DNA of 7,031 bases. It comes from Priestia aryabhattai (lineage in GTDB: Bacteria > Bacillota > Bacilli > Bacillales > Bacillaceae_H). A program made the translations under genes and the position numbers. Numbering within the stretch: the stretch's first letter is position 1; every line of letters begins with the position of its first letter. The DNA is taken from assembly GCF_023715685.1 (NCBI RefSeq), contig NZ_JAMBOQ010000025.1, positions 1 to 7,031 of the forward strand, given 5' to 3'. This document shows positions 1-4,911 of this stretch, piece by piece. Below the pieces are notes generated by a model. The model searched no databases. It had not been told where the DNA came from and worked only from the letters and a program-made list of their open reading frames with translations.

Positions 1-75
1 AGAACGGTTCCGCCGAGGGTTCTTTTTCCGGAGTATGCAGCTTTTTATACATCCTTGATATAACGCTGATTATCC
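1..75. repeat. Terminal direct repeat, first copy (circle closure)
   Basis: Bases 1-75 are identical to 6957-7031, the last 75 bases of the window. An exact repeat that ends precisely at both window edges is what a circular molecule looks like when linearised with an assembly overlap. Removing one copy leaves a circle of 6,956 bp. Features near either edge continue across the join: the terminator at 6939-6983 is also partly present at 1-27. I see no sign of a biological terminal repeat such as a transposon end. Confidence 0.93.
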
Positions 76-123
76 AAGGCTTAAGTAGCAGAAAAATGTA
101 TAAAAAGCGCACCTTTTATACAT
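41..123. promoter_or_regulatory. Dyad of three ATGTATAAAAAG-type sites
   Basis: CTTTTTATACAT (41-52) is the exact reverse complement of ATGTATAAAAAG (96-107), and a third 11-base copy lies at 113-123 in the first orientation. Between the outer arms is a weaker nested pair, CCTTGATA / TATCCAAGG. Repeated and inverted short sites just upstream of a plasmid gene for an HTH protein are typical of an operator, a partition site or replication iterons. The sequence does not say which. It sits between the end of the accessory region and the terminator at 206-244. Confidence 0.6.
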
Positions 124-205
124 ATGCAACCACCTAACAAACATGGCTTTTTTTAGAGAAAAATGTTACTATCTATGCAGGAATATAATTCCAAGATGAT
201 GTTCA

Positions 206-244
206 AAAAATCTACCTCGCTTGCCAATGCCGAGGTAGATTTTT
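206..244 (+). terminator. Strong intrinsic terminator upstream of the DUF3967 gene
   Basis: AAAAATCTACCTCG (206-219) pairs perfectly with 231-244 around an 11-base loop and is followed by a T-rich run on the plus strand. The A-run on the left arm makes it usable in both directions. It insulates the gene starting at 325 from transcription coming from the right-hand accessory module across the circle join. Confidence 0.85.
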
Positions 245-278
245 ATTTTGTTAAAGACATTAATATCCTTTAGGAGGG

Positions 279-296
279 TGTTATACTAGTTATAAT
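279..296 (+). promoter_or_regulatory. Probable promoter of the DUF3967 gene
   Basis: TGTTATACT (279-287) is an extended -10 (TG-N-TATACT), and TATAAT at 291-296 is an alternative -10. No good -35 hexamer is present at the right distance. Transcription would start about 15-20 bases before the ribosome site GGAGG at 309-313. The stretch also contains TTATA motifs like those repeated inside the gene, so it may be an operator. Confidence 0.5.
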
Positions 297-324
297 CTTA
301 AATAAATTGGAGGTTATAACTGAT

Positions 325-891
325 ATGTACATGGAATTCTATGAAAAAGTAGATGGATTAGCAAGAGCTATTGGAGTCACTACTTCAACTGCCAAAAAAT
401 ATTATTTACTTTTTGAAGAGCATGGTTATAACTTTAAACGTAATCAGCAAGGACAACTCTTGTTTTCACAAGATGATATAAATTTATTTAAAGAATTAAT
501 GCTTTTAAAAAATGAAAAAGGTATGACTGTTCCTAAGGCTGTAAAGGAGATTATAAAAGATAAAGTTATAACTGACACAACTGATATAACCGACATAACT
601 GTTACAACAGAAGATATAACGGTTATAACCAAGCAAGTCACAACCGTTATGACCGAACTAGATGAGTTAAAACAATTAGTAAAAAATCAAAATGAAATTA
701 TAGAAAAACAGCAAGAGGACTTTAAAAAACAATTTTTAAAACAAGAGGCATACATAAAAGATAGTTTAGAACAACGAGATAAGACATTAATTACAACATT
801 AAGAGAAATGCAAGAATCACAAAAAGAAATAGCTACTAGCTTGTCAAAAGAACAAGCTAAAAAGAAATGGTGGCAAATATGGCTACATTAA
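325..891 (+). CDS. MerR-like HTH / DUF3967-type plasmid protein
   Basis: I place the start at ATG 325 (188 aa). The upstream in-frame TTG at 307 overlaps the ribosome site itself, whereas GGAGG (309-313) lies 11 bases before this ATG. Residues 4-65 look like a MerR-type DNA-binding domain (KVDGLARAIGVTTSTAKKYY, then a wing-like stretch and a second helix). Residues 80-109 are a Thr/Ile/Asp-rich repeat, 110-175 a charged coiled coil, and the tail is KKKWWQIW. That domain order and tail match DUF3967 proteins of B. cereus group plasmids, to which the MerR-like regulator TubY of type III partition systems is architecturally similar. A role in plasmid maintenance, copy control or partition is inferred; no tubulin-like or ParA-like partner is present. 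Three stacked hairpins follow the stop codon. Confidence 0.8.
   Translation: MYMEFYEKVDGLARAIGVTTSTAKKYYLLFEEHGYNFKRNQQGQLLFSQDDINLFKELMLLKNEKGMTVPKAVKEIIKDKVITDTTDITDITVTTEDITVITKQVTTVMTELDELKQLVKNQNEIIEKQQEDFKKQFLKQEAYIKDSLEQRDKTLITTLREMQESQKEIATSLSKEQAKKKWWQIWLH
565..648 (+). repeat. Iteron-like 9-bp repeats inside the DUF3967 gene
   Basis: About eight degenerate units of the form RYAAC-YGAY/GTT run through the gene at a nine-base (three-codon) step, encoding a [I/T]-T-[D/V] repeat. They include two perfect palindromes, GTTATAAC (565-572) and GGTTATAACC (621-630). The same GTTATAACTGA string also occurs at the ribosome site (313-323), and GTTATAAC again at 425-432. Iterons inside a plasmid gene can be a replication origin or a centromere, or may simply reflect a repetitive protein linker. 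Confidence 0.6.
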
Positions 892-975
892 ACTACTCAA
901 ATTGATTGGGTAGTTTTTTTAATTAAAAGATGGCCGTCTTGAGACGGTTTTTTTAGCCTTTAGGCTATTATTTTT
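890..975 (+). terminator. Three stacked terminator-type hairpins
   Basis: Hairpin one is 890-896 with 910-916 (AAACTAC/GTAGTTT, extended inward by TCAA/TTGG) plus a T-run, and begins at the stop codon of the DUF3967 gene. Hairpin two is CCGTCT (934-939) with AGACGG (942-947) followed by seven T. Hairpin three is TAGCC (954-958) with GGCTA (963-967) followed by TTATTTTT. The first two are convincing plus-strand terminators; the third is shorter. Confidence 0.8.
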
Positions 976-1094
976 CTAACGAAAAAATTATAAAAAGACC
1001 CTTGCAATTCTATAAGCGAATTGCTATTTAATAGAGAGTGAGAAGGTACAACATAACTAAAGTAGGTTAAACCTTTGATAATAAAGGATTTTAT
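976..1094. other. Non-coding spacer with a small hairpin
   Basis: No open frame with a ribosome site is visible. GCAATTC (1004-1010) pairs with GAATTGC (1018-1024) around a 7-base loop. Two short imperfect dyads (AGGTTAAACCT at 1062-1072 and CCTTT/AAAGG just after it) lead up to the large palindrome. Together with that palindrome this could be part of the replication origin. Confidence 0.4.
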
Positions 1095-1158
1095 AACAGT
1101 TTCGTACTTATCAAATTTGATAAGTATACTTATCAAATTTGATAAGTACGAAACTGTT
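1095..1158. repeat. Perfect 64-bp palindrome built from two 22-bp palindromes
   Basis: Bases 1095-1126 are the exact reverse complement of 1127-1158, with the centre at GTA|TAC. The core is a tandem pair of one 22-bp palindrome (1105-1126 and 1127-1148), so the motif ACTTATCAAA appears four times in alternating orientation. The outer ten bases, AACAGTTTCG / CGAAACTGTT, extend the symmetry. There is no loop, so it could extrude as a cruciform. It lies 36 bases beyond the rep stop codon, outside any gene. A multi-dimer protein site, perhaps for the winged-helix Rep at an origin, is the most natural guess. Confidence 0.93.
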
Positions 1159-1169
1159 TTGAAAAATAA

Positions 1170-1195
1170 AAAAGACTCTTATAAAAGAGTCTTTT
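1170..1195 (-). terminator. rep terminator
   Basis: AAAAGACTCTT (1170-1180) pairs perfectly with AAGAGTCTTTT (1185-1195) around a 4-base loop. Read on the minus strand it begins in the rep stop codon and ends in a T-rich run, so it should end the rep transcript before the 64-bp palindrome. Confidence 0.85.
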
Positions 1196-1808
1196 AGAAA
1201 AATCTAACTGGTAGTTTACTTAAAACTTTTGACTTCATTAATTTTACAAATTGAATTTTCAAACCTTCTTCTATTTTATCTCGATCGCCTGCATAAAGAA
1301 TATGAGGGTTAATAAACAATGCGTAGGTTTTAACGTTATTATCCTCTACATAACCTTCTGAACGTGCAATAATCCCCTTACTATATAAAGATTTAACTAC
1401 TCTACTAACCTTCGATTCACTTGTACCCAAGGCTTGTGATACAGCCCTTTGTGTCAAAGGTATAGGTTGTTTCTTTTTAGGATCGTCTACAATAGCATTA
1501 GAGGAAAATCCAATAAAAGGAATCAAGCTCATTAGAAATATAATTTCTTCATTTTTTAAATAACCTATGCTCTGAAGATAAGCCCAATTCTCTTGTATTA
1601 TTTGAACAAAACGAGCTTTGTTTTTAACTTTCCTTTGGGGAACTAAATTCATTCCAGCTGCATTAGCTTTAGCTTGAAGTTCATTCGCTGTTTCCATTTC
1701 TTCACGGCTTAAAATTTGTTCATTTTGTAGATCTTTCAATCTAGCCTTTTTATTAGCCTCTGATAATGATCTTCCTAAACTGGATAAGTTTTTTTCGTTT
1801 TTAGCCAT
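1194..1808 (-). CDS. rep: Plasmid replication initiator, RepL-like winged-helix protein
   Basis: 204 aa, ATG start with the ribosome site AGGAGAGG seven bases upstream. Residues 1-60 are a charged, probably helical N-terminal extension. Residues 66-105 are a conserved-looking helical stretch (VQIIQENWAYLQSIGYLKNE, then FLMSLIPFIGF). Residues 116-150 form a clear winged-helix DNA-binding region (LTQRAVSQALGTSESKVSRV, then SLYSKGIIARS). Residues 161-187 (TYALFINPHILYAGDRDKIE) resemble the C-terminal part of staphylococcal RepL proteins, where an NP-x-x-L-x-x-GD segment follows the wing. No HUH relaxase-type motif is present, so it is not a classical rolling-circle Rep nuclease. It is the only replication-gene candidate in the circle. 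Assignment to RepL is by motif and size from memory; a MarR-like regulator is the alternative. Confidence 0.75.
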   Translation of the reverse strand: MAKNEKNLSSLGRSLSEANKKARLKDLQNEQILSREEMETANELQAKANAAGMNLVPQRKVKNKARFVQIIQENWAYLQSIGYLKNEEIIFLMSLIPFIGFSSNAIVDDPKKKQPIPLTQRAVSQALGTSESKVSRVVKSLYSKGIIARSEGYVEDNNVKTYALFINPHILYAGDRDKIEEGLKIQFVKLMKSKVLSKLPVRFF

Positions 1809-1883
1809 ACTAATTCCTCTCCTTATATGGCAGGAATTAGTCCCTTATGATAGAATATGTACATCAATATGTATATAAGGGAC
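1809..1883 (-). promoter_or_regulatory. rep promoter and hairpin leader
   Basis: On the minus strand a plausible sigma-A promoter reads TATACA (1870-1875), a 17-base gap, then TATCAT (1847-1852). Inverted 9-base arms GTCCCTTAT (1840-1848) and ATAAGGGAC (1875-1883) bracket it exactly, as an operator would. Downstream, ACTAATTCCT (1809-1818) and AGGAATTAGT (1832-1841) form a 10-bp stem that ends at the start codon; most of the ribosome site lies in its loop and the stem base. Both transcriptional autoregulation and translational control of Rep are plausible; neither is shown. Confidence 0.6.
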
Positions 1884-1900
1884 CTATTCCCTTTCTTGTG

Positions 1901-1942
1901 TGAGAAACCGCCTGCCGTCCAAAGCTTTGGCGGTTTTTCTCA
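1901..1942. terminator. Hairpin between mob and rep
   Basis: AAACCGCC pairs with GGCGGTTT, with a further TGAGAA/TTCTCA match offset by a two-base bulge. The loop contains a 12-base palindrome CCAAAGCTTTGG (1919-1930). The T-run is better on the plus strand (TTTTTCTCATTT), but the only upstream transcription is the minus-strand mob operon, where the run is weaker. It probably ends mob transcription before the rep promoter. Bases 1943-2030 show nothing else. Confidence 0.6.
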
Positions 1943-2030
1943 TTTATACTACATTCAACACTATCAATAATTTCCCTCTTTTTCTACTCTTTTCGCAGTT
2001 TTTCAACTAATTTTGTAAAAGCCTAACCTA

Positions 2031-2684
2031 TTATCCTAGATTAATACCAAATAACCCAAAGAACCATTTGAATAAGAAGAACATAGGAACCATAAAGACA
2101 GCTGCACCGGCTCCATACTTCACCCAATCTAACCAACCATTAAATGCTACACCCAATTTAGCGTTCGATATCATAGTCTTGCTGTTTTTTTCGATCTCGC
2201 TGAGGTCTGACTTCGCTTTCTCGCTCAACATGTCGAACTTGCTCCCCAGGTTGTTGTTGATCTTCTCTAGTTCCTCCTTGATCACTTGATTGTTTGCTCG
2301 GAACTCGTTGCTCAGAAACTCCTGATTCTTTTTCATGTCGCTTTGTAACACTCTGATGGCTGTCTTCATCTCGGCCAAAGTTTCGTTTGTATACTTTTTG
2401 TGTGTTTCGATGTCGTTCTCTAATTTGCTGATCAATGTCAGCGAAGTCAATTTCATTTCCTTCTGTACGTCTTGACTCGTCTGTTTGATCTGTTCGAGCT
2501 CCTGCTGCATCATCATCTCTTTGTTCATGTTTTCTTTCAGAAACGTCGAAAGATAGCCCTCTGTCGCTCTCAGACGCAAAATCATCTCTTGGTATAACTG
2601 ATATAACTCCTGTATGTCCTCTTTCGGCCGTGCCTGCTGAACTTGCTGTTTCTCTTTCTCTTGTAACTTGTCTTTCAAAGCCAT
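2031..2684 (-). CDS. mobB: MobB-like coiled-coil membrane protein overlapping mobA
   Basis: 217 aa, ATG start with AAGGAG (2695-2700 on the complement) ten bases upstream. Residues 1-175 are almost all charged or Gln-rich helix with heptad-like spacing, i.e. a long coiled coil. Residues 189-213 (KYGAGAAVFMVPMFFLFKWF and on) form one membrane-spanning helix near the C terminus. In pC221/ColE1-type mob regions a small auxiliary protein is likewise encoded in another frame inside the relaxase gene; some of these carry membrane helices and are thought to help the relaxosome meet the host conjugation channel. Its first 527 coding bases are also the 3' part of mobA in a different frame; the last 127, with the membrane helix, are unique. 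Function is inferred from position and architecture. Confidence 0.75.
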   Translation of the reverse strand: MALKDKLQEKEKQQVQQARPKEDIQELYQLYQEMILRLRATEGYLSTFLKENMNKEMMMQQELEQIKQTSQDVQKEMKLTSLTLISKLENDIETHKKYTNETLAEMKTAIRVLQSDMKKNQEFLSNEFRANNQVIKEELEKINNNLGSKFDMLSEKAKSDLSEIEKNSKTMISNAKLGVAFNGWLDWVKYGAGAAVFMVPMFFLFKWFFGLFGINLG

Positions 2685-3384
2685 CCAAAATCGTCTCCTT
2701 TTCGTACGCCAGCCCTAGCTTGCTGCCACGTACCTTTTTATTCGATTCTAAGTGCTCATACGTGATGTTTTTACCTCTTAGGGTTGCTTGGACGCCTTCG
2801 TCTTTTAAATGTTCCTGGAAGTCTTCAAAACTCGTTGCTTGTTCTTTTGCAGAATCAATGGCCGTTCGAATTTCATCTTTCCAACTAGATTCACCCTTCT
2901 GAAGCAGTGACTGTTCAGCTAACGTGTAGCGAACATCGGCCGAGCGCTCTTCAACAATGGAAAGACCATGATCTTTGCATAGCTCATCACTCGCTTCACG
3001 AAAACGGTCAATGGCTTCTTGGCCATGGGCATGAAACTTTCGTCCATCCTCATAGTTCACTGCATTAATGACGATGTGGTTATGAATATGATCCTTGTCC
3101 GTATGCGTATAGACGGCCACCTCATGACCTTTTGTCAACTTCTCCGCTAGTTGTAACCCAATTTCATTGGCTTGGTGAGGATCTACCTCATCCGGCTTAA
3201 ACGACTGAATGACATGATGGGCTTGTATGCTTCCGTTTTTGCCCCATATTTCCCTTGTAGCCTTAAATTGGTTCCTTACATAGTCGACATCGCAATCAAG
3301 CGAATTTGACACCTCAGCGCGCTTCTCAGCGTACTTCAGTAATGCATTGGCGTTTTTCGTCGTACTTAGCTTAATTGTTGCCAT
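2158..3384 (-). CDS. mobA: MobA relaxase, MOBP family, pC221-like
   Basis: 408 aa. It nicks oriT and stays covalently bound to the transferred strand during mobilisation by a helper conjugative element. Residues 1-150 are a relaxase domain. Tyr18 in NANALLKYAEKRAE is the likely nucleophile by analogy with pC221 MobA. The metal-binding motif is HTDKDHIHNHIVIN (94-107: H94, D96, H99, H101, H103). HVIQSFKPDEVDP (57-69) is also typical of the family. Residues from about 234 on are hydrophilic, low-complexity and probably disordered, and are overprinted by mobB in another frame. The ATG lies inside the end of mobC (19-base overlap) behind a weak AAGGGA site, so it is probably translated by coupling to mobC. 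Full length; no lesion seen. Confidence 0.92.
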   Translation of the reverse strand: MATIKLSTTKNANALLKYAEKRAEVSNSLDCDVDYVRNQFKATREIWGKNGSIQAHHVIQSFKPDEVDPHQANEIGLQLAEKLTKGHEVAVYTHTDKDHIHNHIVINAVNYEDGRKFHAHGQEAIDRFREASDELCKDHGLSIVEERSADVRYTLAEQSLLQKGESSWKDEIRTAIDSAKEQATSFEDFQEHLKDEGVQATLRGKNITYEHLESNKKVRGSKLGLAYEKETILDGFERQVTRERETASSAGTAERGHTGVISVIPRDDFASESDRGLSFDVSERKHEQRDDDAAGARTDQTDESRRTEGNEIDFADIDQQIRERHRNTQKVYKRNFGRDEDSHQSVTKRHEKESGVSEQRVPSKQSSDQGGTREDQQQPGEQVRHVERESEVRPQRDRKKQQDYDIER

Positions 3385-3719
3385 GCTGCAGCCAATCCCT
3401 TTTTAATTTCGTCGAGATTGTATACCAATCTCTCAAGCTCCTGTTCACTTAATTGTTCGATATCTCGTGCATTGCACCATCTCGCAATTTGGTTCACATT
3501 GGTACCCACAGCACGCAATTCCTTTGCAATTGCTAGAGCACCCTCACGATTAATCTTCGGCTGCCGTATACGGGTACCTTGTGCCTTTGCTTTCACAAAG
3601 GCAGGCACTGTCATTCCTACGTTATCCGCCATCAGCGATAGCCGTTCGAATTCCTCTTCAGTGACACGGAACTTCACCTGTTTAGGCTCGTTCCTACGCT
3701 CGCCTTTCGTCTCGCTCAT
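3366..3719 (-). CDS. mobC: MobC relaxosome accessory protein
   Basis: 117 aa from ATG 3719, placed nine bases after a perfect AAGGAGG. The frame also stays open to a GTG at 3743, but that codon lies upstream of the ribosome site, so the longer form is unlikely. Residues 12-47 (KQVKFRVTEEEFERLSLMAD and on) fit a ribbon-helix-helix DNA-binding domain. LRAVGTNVNQIARWCN (68-83) is the conserved motif of the MobC family. In pC221-type plasmids MobC binds sites next to oriT and assists the MobA nick. First gene of the mobC-mobA-mobB operon. Its last codons overlap the mobA start, and the inverted repeats just upstream are candidate binding sites. Confidence 0.9.
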   Translation of the reverse strand: MSETKGERRNEPKQVKFRVTEEEFERLSLMADNVGMTVPAFVKAKAQGTRIRQPKINREGALAIAKELRAVGTNVNQIARWCNARDIEQLSEQELERLVYNLDEIKKGLAAAWQQLS

Positions 3720-3737
3720 TCCTTTATTCCTCCTTAA

Positions 3738-3820
3738 GTTCACCTACTGAGCGTGGTGAACTTGGTGTAAAATTCCAGCTGTATGCTTCCATAATACACC
3801 AAACAGTCGGAATAAGGCAA
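3738..3820 (-). promoter_or_regulatory. mob operon promoter with inverted repeats
   Basis: On the minus strand TTGCCT (3815-3820), an 18-base gap and TATTAT (3791-3796) make a plausible sigma-A promoter for mobC. Two dyads surround it: TTGGTGTA (3762-3769) with TACACCAA (3795-3802), and GTTCACC (3738-3744) with GGTGAAC (3755-3761). These sites suit a ribbon-helix-helix protein such as MobC, which would both build the relaxosome and repress its own operon. The -35 box overlaps the edge of the probable oriT. Confidence 0.5.
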
Positions 3821-3895
3821 GCTCTACAATTGGTACCCAATTGAGCTTGGTTATGCCTGGCATAACAATCCCCCCAGCCCCCTTTTCAAGGGGGA
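3816..3895. other. Probable oriT: two-hairpin element, copy A
   Basis: Hairpin one is AAGCT (3819-3823), a 3-base bulge, CAATTGG (3827-3833), loop TAC, CCAATTG (3837-3843), AGCTT (3844-3848). Hairpin two follows two bases later: GTTATGCC (3850-3857), one base, GGCATAAC (3859-3866). Hairpin three is CCCCCTT (3878-3884), TTC, AAGGGGG (3888-3894). A second, diverged copy lies at 6021-6098. Its position about 100 bases upstream of mobC, and hairpins next to conserved single-stranded segments, fit an oriT of a MOBP plasmid. The CTGG at 3857-3860 recalls the ColE1 nick region, but I cannot place nic with confidence. A single-strand origin is the alternative. Confidence 0.5.
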
Positions 3896-3920
3896 GCCAA
3901 ACCGCGGACGCTGTCCACAC

Positions 3921-4103
3921 CTGCCAAAGGAAAGCTCCTTTGGAATGGCTTCTACAAACACCCCCAACCCCCTCAATCTTTGAGGGGGCTCCCTCGCCGG
4001 TTGGCGTCAAACAAACGTGGTTGTTTGAGTGCCAAAAGGGTTCGGGTGTAGAGACATTGTCAATTCCTTAATGCTCCCTACGGTCCGCTTACCATTGACA
4101 ATG
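3921..4103. repeat. Tract of perfect short-loop hairpins
   Basis: Four perfect stems occur in this non-coding stretch: CCAAAGGA/TCCTTTGG (3924-3943, loop 4), CCCCCTCAA/TTGAGGGGG (3968-3988, loop 3), CAAACAA/TTGTTTG (4008-4027, loop 6) and CATTGTCAA/TTGACAATG (4055-4063 with 4095-4103, loop 31). Open frames cross it on both strands but have no ribosome sites, and their codons are dictated by the stems. Such strings of hairpins suit DNA that works single-stranded, e.g. an extended oriT or a conversion origin. Bases 4104-4170 show nothing clear. Confidence 0.6.
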
Positions 4104-4210
4104 CAGCTTATCTCCCCCTTTGTTTTGGGGTAGAGGCTGGCTTCTTATGTTTTTTAGTGTGTTGCTAGTCTTAAAGTAAGCTTGCTACTTTTGAACAGCT
4201 GAACAGGCGG

Positions 4211-4379
4211 TTCGGCAGGTATACTTGCTTAAACAAGCCGATTCCTATATCCTTCGTTTTGGGTATGTCGGCTTGGCGAGGGATCCAAACCTGCCGAAAG
4301 CCTTTAAACAAGGAGGAAAGAGTGGAGATTTTTTAAGTGGGTTTCTTAAAAAATACGACTCGTACCTTGTATAAAGGCT
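4211..4379. other. Two adjacent nested inverted repeats, possible single-strand origin
   Basis: Structure one: TTCGGCAGGT (4211-4220) pairs with ACCTGCCGAA (4289-4298) and encloses CAAGCCGA (4234-4241) with TCGGCTTG (4268-4275). Structure two begins at the next base: 4299-4313 pairs with 4365-4379 (14 of 15), encloses GAGT/ACTC and then ATTTTTTAAG (4328-4337) with CTTAAAAAAT (4345-4354). Long imperfect folds of this size in plasmid non-coding DNA are typical of single-strand origins. I do not find the TAGCGA-type box of ssoA. A structured RNA is the other possibility. A perfect AGGAGG site (4311-4316) followed by a 4-codon GTG frame sits inside structure two. Confidence 0.5.
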
Positions 4380-4410
4380 AGCCCCCATTGATTGAAAATG
4401 AATTTTCATC

Positions 4411-4448
4411 CAAAAATAAAAAAAGCTAGCATCTAGCTAACTTTTTTT
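4411..4448 (-). terminator. Terminator of the YjcZ-type gene
   Basis: On the minus strand AGCTAG-ATG-CTAGCT (4424-4438) is followed by a seven-T run and preceded by seven A. It lies about 30 bases beyond the stop codon of the gene at 4469-4618, the only minus-strand gene reading into it. Confidence 0.8.
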
Positions 4449-4468
4449 AAACAAATTAGATTTAATGA

Positions 4469-4618
4469 TTAGCATCCTCCACCAAAGCCGCCGAAACAAG
4501 AAGCCCCGATAATAATTAATAGAATAAAGAGGACAATAATTAAAGCAAAACCACTGCCAAAACCACTACAGCCTCCGCCGTAACCATATCCGCCATAACC
4601 ACAACCGCCAAAGCCCAT
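4469..4618 (-). CDS. YjcZ-type sporulation mini-protein, Cys-rich
   Basis: 49 aa from ATG 4618, which follows GGGGGTGA, a near-perfect ribosome site. The frame is open further upstream to 4660 but has no ribosome site there. Residues 1-22 are Gly/Tyr/Cys-rich ([20 protein letters not shown]). Residues 23-39 ([18 protein letters not shown]) are a membrane helix that matches the signature of the YjcZ family of tiny Bacillus spore proteins, and the tail is CFGGFGGGC. Chromosomal members known to me have few cysteines; this one has four. YjcZ-type proteins are associated with sporulation and spore membrane or coat, but their role is not well defined. It lies in the backbone segment just outside the first dif-like site and has its own promoter and terminator. 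Confidence 0.85.
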   Translation of the reverse strand: MGFGGCGYGGYGYGGGCSGFGSGFALIIVLFILLIIIGASCFGGFGGGC

Positions 4619-4648
4619 ATTTTCACCCCCGTATATGCTTAATACTTC

Positions 4649-4657
4649 TAAGATATG
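4649..4657 (-). promoter_or_regulatory. Possible mother-cell sigma -10 box for the YjcZ-type gene
   Basis: CATATCTTA on the minus strand fits the sigma-K -10 pattern CATA-N3-TA, about 31 bases before the start codon. No matching AC at the -35 position is seen. In such AT-rich DNA a chance match is easy, so this rests mainly on similar boxes before the other accessory genes. The rest of 4658-4815 holds nothing recognisable. Confidence 0.35.
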
Positions 4658-4815
4658 CATAAAAAATTAAAATGCTCGCCTATACTCTGGACTGGTAAAA
4701 ATAATAGGATTTTTGTAGATATATAAACCATTTAAATTATTTTACATAGAATGAATGAACCATAACATTGAATCCCAGTAGATCAGTTACCCTCCCGAAC
4801 GGATTTGCAGTTGTA

Positions 4816-4859
4816 AAAAACAGAAAAACTCCCTGCCGCCTGGGAGTTTTTCTGTTTTT
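4816..4859. terminator. Long hairpin on the XerD-arm side of site 1
   Basis: Perfect 18-bp arms (4816-4833 with 4842-4859) around an 8-base loop, with an A-run on one side and a T-run on the other, so it can terminate in both directions. The equivalent hairpin precedes each of the four dif-like sites at nearly the same distance. No gene ends directly before it on the plus strand; on the minus strand nothing starts until 4618. Confidence 0.8.
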
Positions 4860-4883
4860 AAGCTGTATATGTTATAGAAAATT

Positions 4884-4911
4884 AGTTTACATAAAACAAA
4901 TTACAGGAACA
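4884..4911 (-). other. dif-like Xer recombination site 1
   Basis: Read on the minus strand: left (XerC-type) arm TGTTCCTGTAA, centre TTTGTT, right (XerD-type) arm TTATGTAAACT. The right arm equals the right arm of the B. subtilis dif as I recall it, and the left arm shares TTCCT and the final AA. The TAA-N6-TTA core and 11-6-11 layout are those of Xer sites. The 37 bases flanking the XerD arm are shared with sites 2 and 3. No recombinase gene is in the window; host CodV/RipX would act. Confidence 0.75.

Noticed and set aside
1..75. Long terminal repeat or transposon end
   Set aside because: The repeat is direct, exact and ends precisely at the window edges, with no transposase present. It is an overlap from linearising a circle.
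2068..3750. Plus-strand open frames opposite the mob genes (2068-2289, 2630-2902, 3418-3750)
   Set aside because: Antisense to well-supported mobA, mobB and mobC, with no ribosome site or recognisable product.
3850..3866. Integron attC site suggested by GTTATGCC...GGCATAAC
   Set aside because: The ends do not fit the attC consensus (RYYYAAC/GTTRRRY), and there is no integrase. An oriT hairpin upstream of mobC is the simpler reading.
3744..4071. Overlapping open frames on both strands in the hairpin region (3744-4010 minus, 3841-4071 plus)
   Set aside because: No ribosome sites, and the codons follow from hairpin arms such as CCCCCTT/AAGGGGG. The stretch is better explained as structured non-coding DNA.
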